Below, piece by piece: positions 8,188 through 17,068 of a stretch of 64,000 nt of DNA (position 1 is its first letter; each line of letters opens with the position of its first letter). The stretch is from RI-106 sp964496875 (GTDB lineage Bacteria > Cyanobacteriota > Vampirovibrionia > Obscuribacterales > Obscuribacteraceae), in assembly GCA_964496875.1 (NCBI GenBank), contig CAZCBH010000007.1:51113-115112 (forward strand), read 5' to 3'. Made by a program: the position numbers and the translations under genes. The notes under the pieces were generated by a model. That model had not been told where the DNA came from and searched no databases. It saw nothing but the letters and a program-made list of their open reading frames with translations.

Positions 8188-9042
8188 ATGTCAACAGAGC
8201 CGAACAAGAATCTCTTCAATTATTCGATATCCAAACTTCCGCGTCCGCGCTGGAACGTCCTCGACCTGATCGAGGTGATGAACAAGGGCAATGTGCCGAC
8301 ATATATTTTATGTGATGTCGATATGACCTGGGCAGAAGACCTTCGCCAGCGCCTGAAGAGCGTCGGAGTCAAAGTAACCGTCACCGCTATTCTCTTGAAA
8401 GCAATAGCAATAGCCCAGCGTGCCCACCCCGAGAGCCGCACCCTGAGAATGCCCTGGGGGCGGCAGGTTACCCTGGGCAATATCGTAGCCGGCTTCACGG
8501 TAGAGCGCTTCGTTGGTTCCCAGGCAGCTGTTTTCTTCGGCGCCATCGATGATGCCGACACCAAACCGGTGGAGCAAATTGCCGAAGAGCTCAAAGCCTA
8601 TGGCACCAGCGATCTGGATGAAGTGGCTCAACTCAATGTCCAGAATCGATTCAATAACTTCCCCTGGCTGATCCGGCAGTTCATTTTGATGATGGGTCGG
8701 CAGTTTCCTGCTTTTCGTCTCAAGTATCAGGGCGCCACATTCGGCTTGAGCACCCTGGGCAAATATGGTGCCAAGGTGCTTATTCCGCCCTGTGTCACCA
8801 CTTCGATATTCGGTATCGGCAGTGTCGAAGATAGAGCGGTCGTGCGAGATGGAGAGATCCAGATTCGTCCGATGATGACCATCGCCCTCAATTTCGATCA
8901 CCGTATCATCGACGGAGCCCCGGCGGCTCGCTTTTTGCAGGATGTGCGGCGCTTGATGGAAGGTGGTCTGGAAGGCTATCTAACTGGAGATCTGCCTCCA
9001 TTGAAGATGCAAGTGGATAACGCTTCAATGTCTCTTTCCTGA
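8188..9042 (+). CDS. Stand-alone 2-oxoacid dehydrogenase-type acyltransferase domain protein
   Basis: The product (284 residues from ATG 8188) matches the catalytic domain of dihydrolipoamide acyltransferases (E2), which share the chloramphenicol acetyltransferase fold. The signature is NFDHRIIDGAPAARFL near the C-terminus, with the catalytic His and Asp; GTFGLS-like and TLGKYGA segments precede it. The usual N-terminal lipoyl and peripheral-subunit-binding domains are missing, and no E1 or E3 gene is nearby, so it is probably not part of a normal pyruvate dehydrogenase complex. It may transfer acyl groups from CoA to another acceptor. GAAGGA directly upstream of 8188 supports this start over the ATG at 8125. 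Confidence 0.8.
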   Translation: MSTEPNKNLFNYSISKLPRPRWNVLDLIEVMNKGNVPTYILCDVDMTWAEDLRQRLKSVGVKVTVTAILLKAIAIAQRAHPESRTLRMPWGRQVTLGNIVAGFTVERFVGSQAAVFFGAIDDADTKPVEQIAEELKAYGTSDLDEVAQLNVQNRFNNFPWLIRQFILMMGRQFPAFRLKYQGATFGLSTLGKYGAKVLIPPCVTTSIFGIGSVEDRAVVRDGEIQIRPMMTIALNFDHRIIDGAPAARFLQDVRRLMEGGLEGYLTGDLPPLKMQVDNASMSLS

Positions 9043-9059
9043 ATATAGTTTCTGCTGAT

Positions 9060-10052
9060 TTATTTTCGAAGCAATCCGGAAATTTGCTCCCACTTCTCCA
9101 TGGTGGCGTTTTCGCCTTCTAGAATGGCGCGTCTAGCCAGTTCTGGCTGTCGAGACATCAGACCCATGTGGTCTACATTTGGTTTGATGACGATGTCGGC
9201 ATTATCCAGTTGACCGCGGTCGATGGAGCGAAGATGGGCTTGAATGACCCGGTGGCTGACGCTGCCGGGTTTGTAATATTCTTCGAGCTTCGAGCCCCGG
9301 GCATAATCATTGAGGTCGACGGCAATGACAATGTCCGCACCCATCTCTCGCACCTCCTTGACCGGGATGTTCACCGCCACTCCGCCGTCTATACAAAGAA
9401 GCGGCTCTGCTTCCGTTCCCAGCTGGACTGGTTTGCGTAACACTGGTATGGCTGAACTGGCTTGTAAGACCGCTCCCAGATTGCCTTTTCTCAAAACTTT
9501 CACTTCGCCGTTGATCAAATCATAGGTGACAGCGCCGAAGGGCACTTTCAGGTCTTCTAGATCGCGTTCTGATTCCGGTACATACTTATTGAGGAAGCTT
9601 TTGAATTTTTCGCCTCGATAAAGACCGTCGAAGCTTTTATGTCCCAGAAGCCTGGAGGTGCTGACCAGGGGAATGCCCATCAGGCGAAGCTTGAGGGGCA
9701 CATTGAGATAAGCTTTCATCAAGGTGCCCCGGGTGAACATCTCTTTGAGAGAGGAGATTGACACCCCGGCAGAGTAGAGTCCGCCTACCACCGCACCTAC
9801 ATTGGTGCCGGCAATATAGTCTATAGGCACCCCCTGTTGCTCTAGAATATGCAGAACTCCAACATGGGCTGCTCCCCTGGCGCCTCCTCCTCCGAGGGCG
9901 AGACCGATTTTGGGCTGTTTGACTACGGTGCCACTGTGGGTGGTGTCGGCTGCTCGGGCGCTGCTTGCCGCCCACACCATGACCAGCCAGAGTAATACAT
10001 ACAGCGTTATAACGGGTCTGTAGATAGGGTTGGAAAAAATGCGTGGGTGCAT
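9060..10052 (-). CDS. Patatin-like protein lacking the catalytic serine
   Basis: A 330-residue protein with an N-terminal signal or anchor (about 1-35, ending SSARA/ADT) and a patatin domain. The oxyanion loop GGGGARG (54-60) is intact, as is the Asp of the dyad in CIDGG (Asp222). The nucleophile elbow, normally GTSxG, reads AGTNVG with Asn84 encoded by AAT, so the serine is replaced. Surrounding segments (IDYIAGT, VVGGLYSAG, VPFGAVTYDLINGE, ASSAIPV) are otherwise well conserved, which suggests selection for a non-hydrolytic role such as lipid binding, although reduced activity cannot be excluded. It follows the helical-repeat gene by 15 bp and is probably co-transcribed with it. Confidence 0.85.
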   Translation of the reverse strand: MHPRIFSNPIYRPVITLYVLLWLVMVWAASSARAADTTHSGTVVKQPKIGLALGGGGARGAAHVGVLHILEQQGVPIDYIAGTNVGAVVGGLYSAGVSISSLKEMFTRGTLMKAYLNVPLKLRLMGIPLVSTSRLLGHKSFDGLYRGEKFKSFLNKYVPESERDLEDLKVPFGAVTYDLINGEVKVLRKGNLGAVLQASSAIPVLRKPVQLGTEAEPLLCIDGGVAVNIPVKEVREMGADIVIAVDLNDYARGSKLEEYYKPGSVSHRVIQAHLRSIDRGQLDNADIVIKPNVDHMGLMSRQPELARRAILEGENATMEKWEQISGLLRK

Positions 10053-10067
10053 CGGGCTGCTTCTATA

Positions 10068-11423
10068 TCAGGTCCATACCCATTGCATTCTAGCAGGTAC
10101 GATCCAGCCCAGTTGCGATAGAGCTTCGTCAAGGCTGACTTTGTCTTCTCGGCATTTCGCCAGGGCGGCTATGGCCTGATCGGCGGAGAGATAACCCTGC
10201 TTGAAAAGAGAGTAAGTCCGCAAAGCCAGATAGAGAAAAGATTCGCTTATCACTCCGGCAGCCAGTACTTTTTTGCCTACCTTAATAGAACTATCAAGCT
10301 CTTCTGGAACCAACTCGTTCATTTTGTCCTGGTCGACAAGACCGGATTGGACCAGCAGTTCGGAAGGGCTGATGTGTTTTTGAGGAGCTTGGACCGGAGG
10401 ATCCAGCTCTGCCACGGCCTGATATACCGATACCTGGTTATCCCTGGCTCGCCTGAGGGCCTGACCGGCCTGGAAAGCTCTCAAACTGTCGTTGGCAACC
10501 ATATCTTGAAGAACGATGGCCGCTTCGAGAAGTTCGTGGGTGACAATACCCTGTTCCAATAGAATTTGTCCGAATTGCTTCTCTTTGACCAGTTCGATTT
10601 CAAGACATTCGAGCATGTCGCTGTCGGAAAGGAAGCCGGCTAGAGCGGCAAGCTCTCCCAGTCTGATGGTCTTGCCTTCTTTCTCTACATATAGACCCAG
10701 CTCGAAGAGCGCCTGCTCGATACTGATTCTTCGGTGCCCGACCGTAGCCAGCGCTTTTTGTGCCTGGTCCTTGTCGATTTTACCGTCTCTTACCAGAATA
10801 AGCGCGTTCAGGGCGGCGGTCATCATCCAGCTAGAGACGTCTCGATTGAGAACTAGAATACGACCGGTCTGCATGCCGGTGTCCTGAGCTTGCTGAATCG
10901 CTCGGCCGACTTGCTCTCCGGTCACCATATTGGCGCTCAATAGAAGCTCGGTCAAGGGTGTGGTGATGGTCTGGACCCGGCCGGTCTTCTTATGGATTTC
11001 ACCAAGGACGCCCACGGCATCCTTGACTTTCATGTTGTGCTGTCTTGCCAGGCGCAGGGCTCTCACTGCCATATCCACTGATACGACACCGCCAGAGACC
11101 ATCTCATCGGCTTCCTGGACTTTGCCCACACTCTCGTCACTGACCATCTTGAGCATGACCAGCGCTCTTTCCAGCGGTACGCTCAAGCTATCGGCGGTTT
11201 TCTTCGCCTCTTCCAGTTGTCCGGGCGAAATAAATCCGGCGCCGACAAAAAGGGTGCCAGCCGTTTCTGTTGCCTGTTTCTCAACCATTTTGTACAGTGG
11301 ATCGGTCGTGGGGCTTCCGGAAGCAATATACTGCTCCTTATGTAGTGTACCAATTATCGTAAGGGCTCTAACGCTTCCTCGATATATCGGAACAAGGCTA
11401 TGCTTAATTCTGCTAGAATTCAT
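10068..11423 (-). CDS. Helical-repeat protein with GspE N-domain-like repeats
   Basis: A 451-residue protein without signal peptide, made of at least five repeats of the form LL(x)(A/S)G(h)(I/V)xxxxLxxAxxxA, for example FVGAGFISPGQLEEA, LLSANMVTGEQVGRA and LLEQGIVTHELLEAA. They resemble the helical N-terminal domain of type II/IV secretion ATPases (GspE/MshE N-domain), here without an ATPase. Such repeats can bind proteins or, in MshE, c-di-GMP; no function can be assigned. The ATG at 11423 sits directly against a hairpin (CCGGGTA 11424-11430, TACCCGG 11444-11450) that would hide a binding site, so the true start may be the ATG at 11291 (MVEKQATE). The gene lies 15 bp before the patatin gene. 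Confidence 0.6.
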   Translation of the reverse strand: MNSSRIKHSLVPIYRGSVRALTIIGTLHKEQYIASGSPTTDPLYKMVEKQATETAGTLFVGAGFISPGQLEEAKKTADSLSVPLERALVMLKMVSDESVGKVQEADEMVSGGVVSVDMAVRALRLARQHNMKVKDAVGVLGEIHKKTGRVQTITTPLTELLLSANMVTGEQVGRAIQQAQDTGMQTGRILVLNRDVSSWMMTAALNALILVRDGKIDKDQAQKALATVGHRRISIEQALFELGLYVEKEGKTIRLGELAALAGFLSDSDMLECLEIELVKEKQFGQILLEQGIVTHELLEAAIVLQDMVANDSLRAFQAGQALRRARDNQVSVYQAVAELDPPVQAPQKHISPSELLVQSGLVDQDKMNELVPEELDSSIKVGKKVLAAGVISESFLYLALRTYSLFKQGYLSADQAIAALAKCREDKVSLDEALSQLGWIVPARMQWVWT

Positions 11424-11684
11424 CCGGGTATTTCATTGGAAGTTACCCGGCGAAGCCGCCTGGATGCAGGTCAGGTCCCCAAGGGGTTCTGATTCTATTT
11501 TGGGGTTAGTTCAGTTAAGTTAGAAGTGGCGGCATTCGATAAGAATAAGTCGTAGCCCGCAGGCGTCAGCGAAGGTCCGTATTTAAGGCAGAAGCATCTG
11601 CGAAGGCGCATTGTTGCCTTGCCGAAAGTCGCACCGTATGCAATGCCAGCATCGATCAATCCAACTCAAGGAGATAGTTCTCAT

Positions 11685-14600
11685 ATGACCAGAACCACCA
11701 CCAAGGATGGGTACTACCGATACGCGACGATTAAGGATGATCGAATTTATTTTGTCTGCGAGGACGATATCTGGACCACGTCCGTCGATGGAGGCAAGGC
11801 TTATCGTCTGACCACAGGACAGGGAGAATCGAGCTTGCCGAGGGTCTCTCCCGATGGAAGGCAGGTTGCTTTCGTCGGTCGGGAGGAAGGGCATCCGGAG
11901 GTCTTCGTGGTCGATGCCGATGGTGGACCATCACGTCGTCTGACCTATGTAGGCTCCGACTTACTTAACGTGGTGGGGTGGTCCAATGACGGTCGGCATA
12001 TCTATTTCGTCTCTGATCATCATGCTCCCTTTTTCAGAGCAAGCGACGGATTTGCCATCTCTCCTTCCGGCGGCTCGCCTACTTGCTTCAAGTGGGGTCA
12101 TGTCCAGTCCTTCGACATCGCCGCCGACGGCCGGGTGGTACTGGGTCGAAACAACTCCGACCCGGCTCGATGGAAGCGTTATCGAGGCGGTACCAGGGGT
12201 GATATCTGGATCGACTCTGATGGCAACGGTAAATTCAACCGGTTGATAGATCTGAACGGCAATTTAGTATGGCCTTCTTGGGTAGGGGAAAGAATCTACT
12301 TCCTCTCTGATCATGAAGGAATCGGCAACATCTATTCTTGCGACCCCGATGGAAGCGGGCTGAGAAGGCATACCAATCAGACCGATTATTTTGTGCGCTT
12401 TCCGTCCAAAGAAGGCGAGAGAATTGTTTATACCGCCGGTGGGGACATCTATCTATTCGATGCGGCCAGTGAAGAGGAGCGTAAGTTGGAGATTTCCGCT
12501 CCTGCCAGCACCCATCAGATTCAGCGTAAGTTCATCGACAAACCGGATTATATAGAGCATTTTTCACCCCATCCCGATGGTCATTCGGTGGCTCTGATTA
12601 TGCGAGGGCAGCCCCTTACCCTGGGCAACTGGGAAGGACCGATGCTGCAGCATGGGCTGGGGAGCGCTGTTAGATACCGGCATTGTGAATGGATGCCCGA
12701 CGGTAAGCACTTTGTCGTGGTCAATGATCGAGATGGATACGAGCGTCTGGAATTGCATTCGGCGGATCAATCGGAAGAGCCTCTGCTTTTGACCGAGGTT
12801 GATCTGGGTCGAATCATCAATCTGAAGCCATCACCGGACGGTAAGTCTATTGCTCTCAGCAATCATCGTCATGAATTGTGGCGGCTCGATCTGAAGAGTA
12901 AACGCCTCAAAGAGCTGGATCGAAGTCCTGCGGAGAGAATCAGTGACTTCAACTGGTCGCCTGATAGCAGCTATATAGCTTATAGCTGGGCAGGTGAGCC
13001 TTCTCTCTTTATCATCCGCATCGTAGATTCTTCATCCGGCGAAATTCATGACGTCACCGATCCTATAAGGTGCGATGCCTGTCCCAGTTTCGATCCGGAT
13101 GGTAAGTATTTGTACTTTCTTGGCGCCCGGGACTTTTATCCTGTCATGGACGCCATGTCTTTCGATTATGGCTTCCCACGCGGTTTCAGACCTTATTTAG
13201 TAACCCTGCGAAAGGACGTCCCTTCGCCTTTTGTCAAAGAGCCGAAGCCTGTTGTCGCAAGGAAAAGCAGGTCGAAAGAGGCTCCTCAAGAAAATAAAGA
13301 CGCAGGAGACAAAGAAGGCAAGGGTGATGATTCGGATGAGAGCAAAGACAAAAGTGCCCGGAAGCGTTCTTCGAAAGAGGTGAAGAAGCTATATAAGCGT
13401 GCCCTGACCGAAGCTTACAAAGAGATGGTCAAAGAGGTGGAGAAGGGCACCGGGGCTAAATCAGCCGGCAAGGCAGACGCAAAGGCGGTCAGTGCCGAGA
13501 AGCTCAAAATCGATTTCGATGGTATATCTCGTCGAATTCTTGCCATTCCCGTGGGCGAAGGCCGTTATGGCGACATCATCGGTGTGAGTGGGCGGGTTCT
13601 ATTTACGCTCTTTCCGCTTAAGGGAATAAGACCTGACCATAGTTGGTATGACGATGGCAGAGTCACCGGTTCGGTAATTGCTTACGATTTTGAGGAAGGC
13701 AAACAGGCAGTTCTCTTCAACGAAGTGAACGAAATCAAACTCGCATTTGATAACCAGACGCTATTCTATAGCTCTCGCAAGAAAATTAGAGCGGTGGATG
13801 CCGGCGAGAAACTGCCTGCCGATGGACGCGGTCCTTCTTCGCCATCGGGCACCAGTCGTTCCTCCGGCTTCATCGATTTGAGTCGGGTTCAGGTTCTCGT
13901 CAATCCCCAGGATGAATGGGGTCAGATGTATGATGAAGCCTGGCGCCTGCAAAAGGAACACTTCTGGGATGAGAAGATGTCCGACATCGATTGGGAGCTG
14001 GTCTATGAGCGTTACGCCAGTCTGCTTCCCCGGCTCAGAACTCGTTCTGAGGTATCGGATTTGATCTGGGAGATGCAGGGTGAACTCGGCACATCCCATG
14101 CTTACGAGATGGGNNNNNNNNNNNNNNNNNNNNNNNNNNNNNNNNNNNNNNNNNNNNNNNNNNNNNNNNNNNNNNNNNNNNNNNNNNNNNNNNNNNNNNN
14201 NNNNNNNNNNNNNGAGGTGAACCTTGCCATAAGGCATAAAGACAAGAAAGAGAAGAATGTCGTGGTCGAAACACTGCGCCATGAGAGGGCGTTGCGCTAT
14301 CGCGATTGGGTCGAGAGTAATCGCAGATACGTCCACAGCAAAACCAAAGGTGCCGTAGGATATGTGCACATACCCGATATGGGACCGATGGGATTTGCCG
14401 AGTTTCATCGCGGCTATCTTGCCGAGGTGCACAGGCAGGGGCTTATAGTCGATGTACGTTATAACCGTGGCGGTCACGTTTCGTCTTTGCTGCTCGAAAA
14501 ACTGGCAAGAAGAAGAGTCGGTTATGATGTCAGCCGCTGGGGACCGCCTCAGCCATATCCCCAGGAGTCGGTGGCGGGACCGATGGTGGCACTGACCAAC

Positions 14601-15260
14601 GAATTCGCCGGCTCCGATGGTGATATCTTCAGTCATTGTTTCAAACTTTTCGGTCTCGGCACCCTGGTCGGTAAACGCACCTGGGGTGGTGTCATCGGCA
14701 TCTGGCCGCGACACAGCCTGGTCGATGGCACCATAACCACCCAGCCGGAGTTCTCTTTCTGGTTCATGGATGTGGGCTATGGCGTGGAGAACTATGGAAC
14801 CGATCCGGATATCGAGGTCGATATCGCGCCCCATCAGTTCAGGGATGGTGAAGACCCGCAAATGGACAGAGCAATTGCTTTGATTTTGCAGGAGACTAAA
14901 GCAAAGCCGTTCATGCTTCCCGATTTCTCTGAGCGACCCAGCCTGCCCATACCGGCAGTCGCCGGGCGTGCTGCAGGACGGAACGGACATGGAGATGGTG
15001 GCGGCAAAATGCGCCGAGTTCTCAAAGCTCCAAAAGTGAAGTCGACGTCGAAAACCGGCACTAAAGCTAGCACAAAAACCAGCACGAAAGCGAAGACAGC
15101 TACAAAAGCCGGTACAAAGGCAGAATCGAAGACCACGGTAAAAACGAGTGCCAAGATCAAGCCGAAAACAAAACCGAAAACACAAACTAAAGCAAAACCC
15201 AAGACTAAATCTAGAGCCGGTGCTGGCGGTTCAGCCCGAAAGAGAAGCAGGAGCAAGTAA
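11685..15260 (+). CDS. Tricorn-type protease (S41 family), with internal assembly gap
   Basis: A large cytosolic protease. Residues 1 to about 520 form beta-propeller repeats (YRLTTGQGESSLPRVSPDGR and many PDG motifs). A Lys-rich linker (about 525-600) and the core domain follow. The catalytic His lies in GTSHAYE (codon 14097) and the nucleophile Ser in EFAGSDGD (codon 14613), as in archaeal tricorn, which trims proteasome products. The PDZ domain expected between them is mostly lost in the N gap 14114-14213. The C-terminal 60 residues are almost only Lys, Thr, Ser and Ala. ATG 11685 has AAGGAG 11 bp upstream and is preferred over 11619. The stop is followed after one base by xpt. Confidence 0.9.
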   Translation: MTRTTTKDGYYRYATIKDDRIYFVCEDDIWTTSVDGGKAYRLTTGQGESSLPRVSPDGRQVAFVGREEGHPEVFVVDADGGPSRRLTYVGSDLLNVVGWSNDGRHIYFVSDHHAPFFRASDGFAISPSGGSPTCFKWGHVQSFDIAADGRVVLGRNNSDPARWKRYRGGTRGDIWIDSDGNGKFNRLIDLNGNLVWPSWVGERIYFLSDHEGIGNIYSCDPDGSGLRRHTNQTDYFVRFPSKEGERIVYTAGGDIYLFDAASEEERKLEISAPASTHQIQRKFIDKPDYIEHFSPHPDGHSVALIMRGQPLTLGNWEGPMLQHGLGSAVRYRHCEWMPDGKHFVVVNDRDGYERLELHSADQSEEPLLLTEVDLGRIINLKPSPDGKSIALSNHRHELWRLDLKSKRLKELDRSPAERISDFNWSPDSSYIAYSWAGEPSLFIIRIVDSSSGEIHDVTDPIRCDACPSFDPDGKYLYFLGARDFYPVMDAMSFDYGFPRGFRPYLVTLRKDVPSPFVKEPKPVVARKSRSKEAPQENKDAGDKEGKGDDSDESKDKSARKRSSKEVKKLYKRALTEAYKEMVKEVEKGTGAKSAGKADAKAVSAEKLKIDFDGISRRILAIPVGEGRYGDIIGVSGRVLFTLFPLKGIRPDHSWYDDGRVTGSVIAYDFEEGKQAVLFNEVNEIKLAFDNQTLFYSSRKKIRAVDAGEKLPADGRGPSSPSGTSRSSGFIDLSRVQVLVNPQDEWGQMYDEAWRLQKEHFWDEKMSDIDWELVYERYASLLPRLRTRSEVSDLIWEMQGELGTSHAYEMXXXXXXXXXXXXXXXXXXXXXXXXXXXXXXXXXXEVNLAIRHKDKKEKNVVVETLRHERALRYRDWVESNRRYVHSKTKGAVGYVHIPDMGPMGFAEFHRGYLAEVHRQGLIVDVRYNRGGHVSSLLLEKLARRRVGYDVSRWGPPQPYPQESVAGPMVALTNEFAGSDGDIFSHCFKLFGLGTLVGKRTWGGVIGIWPRHSLVDGTITTQPEFSFWFMDVGYGVENYGTDPDIEVDIAPHQFRDGEDPQMDRAIALILQETKAKPFMLPDFSERPSLPIPAVAGRAAGRNGHGDGGGKMRRVLKAPKVKSTSKTGTKASTKTSTKAKTATKAGTKAESKTTVKTSAKIKPKTKPKTQTKAKPKTKSRAGAGGSARKRSRSK
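14114..14213. other. Assembly gap of 100 N inside the tricorn gene
   Basis: A run of exactly 100 N, the usual placeholder for a gap of unknown size. The left flank ends at the catalytic His motif and the right flank resumes at the end of the PDZ domain. Compared with tricorn spacing between catalytic His and Ser, about 80 residues plus the placeholder region are absent, so the real gap is probably two to four hundred bases. Confidence 0.9.
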
Positions 15261-15261
15261 G

Positions 15262-15837
15262 ATGAAACTTTTGCAGGATAGAATTCTTTCTGATGGTAAA
15301 TATCTGGGTAACGGTATTCTGAAAGTCGATTCGTTTATGAATCATCAGATCGATCCGATTTTGATGAAAGCCATCGGTGAAGAGTTCGCCAGGCTCTTTG
15401 AAGAGGTGAAGCCTTCCAAAATTCTCACTGCCGAGTCCAGTGGCATCGCACCGGCGCTTGCCACAGGCATGAGCCTTAAGCTGCCGATTGTTTTCGCCCG
15501 CAAAAATAAGCCTGTGACCATGGCCGGTGCTGACTTCCGTGAGACCGCTACCTCTCATACCAAAGGTGGTGAGGTCGACCTTGTTGTCTCGTCTGAATAC
15601 TTGAAACCCGAGGACCGCGTTCTCATTCTCGACGACTTCCTCGCCACCGCCAACACCATCGCCGCCCTGGTCCGGTTGGTCAAAACCAGCGGAGCAACGC
15701 TTGCCGGCGTCGGCGCCGTGATTGAAAAATCCTTCGAGGGGGGACGACAGGTCCTATCCGGGGTCGAGGTGCCGATTCATTCACTGGCTATTATCGACCG
15801 TTTCGACGGGGATAAAATAGTCTTTGGTGGCGAGTAA
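15262..15837 (+). CDS. xpt: Xanthine phosphoribosyltransferase
   Basis: A 191-residue purine salvage enzyme converting xanthine and PRPP to XMP in the cytosol. It begins MKLLQDRILSDGKYLGNGIL, matching the family N-terminus. The PRPP-binding motif is VLILDDFLATANT, and the base-recognition segment FARKNKP and the TAESSGIAPA loop are present. Length matches the family. The ATG at 15262 comes one base after the tricorn stop, so translation is probably coupled; the purine-rich AGAAGCAGGAGCAAG at the end of the tricorn gene provides the binding site. No purine riboswitch is seen, in line with its internal operon position. Confidence 0.93.
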   Translation: MKLLQDRILSDGKYLGNGILKVDSFMNHQIDPILMKAIGEEFARLFEEVKPSKILTAESSGIAPALATGMSLKLPIVFARKNKPVTMAGADFRETATSHTKGGEVDLVVSSEYLKPEDRVLILDDFLATANTIAALVRLVKTSGATLAGVGAVIEKSFEGGRQVLSGVEVPIHSLAIIDRFDGDKIVFGGE

Positions 15838-16143
15838 GAGAGTGTGCTGGATTGAGTCAGAGAGAGCGTGTGAGTGAGTTCGAGTCATTCAGAGTCACTC
15901 TGAGTCAGTAGCCAACTAATGATCTCGAACCACTCAAAAACGGAACAACGCTGATATCTGCCACTATCACCCTGCACGAACCTGATAACTCTTACGCGAG
16001 GGCCCCGGGCAGCACTCGCGCATAGGGAAGGTTGGCATAGCTCAGGCAGAGATTCTTTCAGTCAGTGTTTGAAATTTGATTGGCGGCTTGCAACTAGCAT
16101 TCATCCTATATCTATATTATACATACAAATGTATGGCTGTCAA
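15838..16143. other. Convergent intergenic region with hairpins
   Basis: 306 bases between convergent genes. The left part repeats GAGTCA-like hexamers (about 15854-15907) and includes CAGAGT-C-ACTCTG at 15890-15902. A GC-rich hairpin follows: CGCGAG (15995-16000) with CTCGCG (16015-16020), enclosing GCCC-C-GGGC (16002-16010). None has a T tract, so these are at best weak or factor-dependent terminators. The last 60 bases are AT-rich. No gene seen. Confidence 0.45.
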
Positions 16144-16959
16144 TTAGTTCTTTTGATAAGTCACTGATTCAAAATAAATAGACTTCGCGGACTCTCCTGA
16201 AAGTACGATGGTCGCTTCGACATTTTTTTGAAAGCCCTGACCGACAGGTACCTGCTTTATTTCAGAGAGTAGTTTCTTCATGGCTTTATCAAATTCTTCA
16301 TGGCCGGATGTTCGCTTGACCGAGATATTCTCCAGTCGACCTTCTGAATCGATTTCAAATTCGATAGCCACTCTAGAAGAGATTTTTGAGTAGGGATTTT
16401 TGAACTTGCTTTTGGCTTCAGTCTGAATAGCATCCAGGCATCTTGCCAGAGCCGAGTCACTAAAATGTTTTTCTTGCGGAGATTTGGGATTTTCCTTGAA
16501 ACTCACTTCTATTTCGACGGTCTCCGGGCACTCTTGCCTGGCATCGAAAGGAAATGGGTGCAAGGGGTCAGCTTTTGTTATCGTGGTTCTTATCAGCTCG
16601 ACTGCTTTCGGGTCCTTGCATGCCAGAACACTGGAATCGATTATTTTGCCTGACCTTGCAATCTTCAATCTTACTTTGACAGGGAAGGCTTTCTTCGGCA
16701 AAGGCGTCCAGGCAAGGTTTATGCTTCGATTAATCGATCTCAGGTAGAATCCGCCACCACATATGTCGGGGGTTATAGAGCAGGAGCAACAATCTGCGTC
16801 CTGGTGAAGAAAGAGAATGGTTTCTCTTTCTCTGGCGGAATTCGGCTCCGAGTCTGATTCGGGTTCGGGTTCGGGTTCGAATTCTGATGCTGCGAGCGAT
16901 GCAGGCGATAGCAAGATCAATGTCGTAAGAAGTAAGAAAATCGCATGAGCTTTTTTCAC
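16144..16959 (-). CDS. Exported TonB C-terminal domain protein
   Basis: A 271-residue protein starting at a GTG with AGGGA upstream. Residues 1-24 form a signal peptide (HAIFLLLTTLILLSPASLA). A short acidic Pro/Glu/Ser repeat follows, encoded by three GAACCC hexamers. The middle contains a Cys cluster (DADCCSCS, DICGGG), and two TonB/TolA-like alpha/beta domains are suggested: VKVRLKIARSGKIIDSSVLA and, clearer, VAIEFEIDSEGRLENISVKRTSGHEEFDKAM. Such domains usually transfer energy or contact outer-membrane proteins, but here there is a cleavable signal and no ExbB/ExbD or receptor gene nearby, so a true energy transducer role is unlikely. Confidence 0.7.
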   Translation of the reverse strand: MKKAHAIFLLLTTLILLSPASLAASEFEPEPEPESDSEPNSARERETILFLHQDADCCSCSITPDICGGGFYLRSINRSINLAWTPLPKKAFPVKVRLKIARSGKIIDSSVLACKDPKAVELIRTTITKADPLHPFPFDARQECPETVEIEVSFKENPKSPQEKHFSDSALARCLDAIQTEAKSKFKNPYSKISSRVAIEFEIDSEGRLENISVKRTSGHEEFDKAMKKLLSEIKQVPVGQGFQKNVEATIVLSGESAKSIYFESVTYQKN

Positions 16960-17068
16960 CGGCTGATTTCCCTAAACGCGCCAATCAGATTATCTAAGCA
17001 CGGTATTAGCCGCCTGGGAACAGCAATTACCCGAGGTTTTGTATTTGTTTTGCCAGCTTGCTTCCGCT

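Noticed and set aside
13761..15185. 474-codon frame antisense to the tricorn gene
   Set aside because: It mirrors the codon pattern of the tricorn core, which has clear family motifs on the plus strand, and passes through the N gap only because N never reads as a stop.
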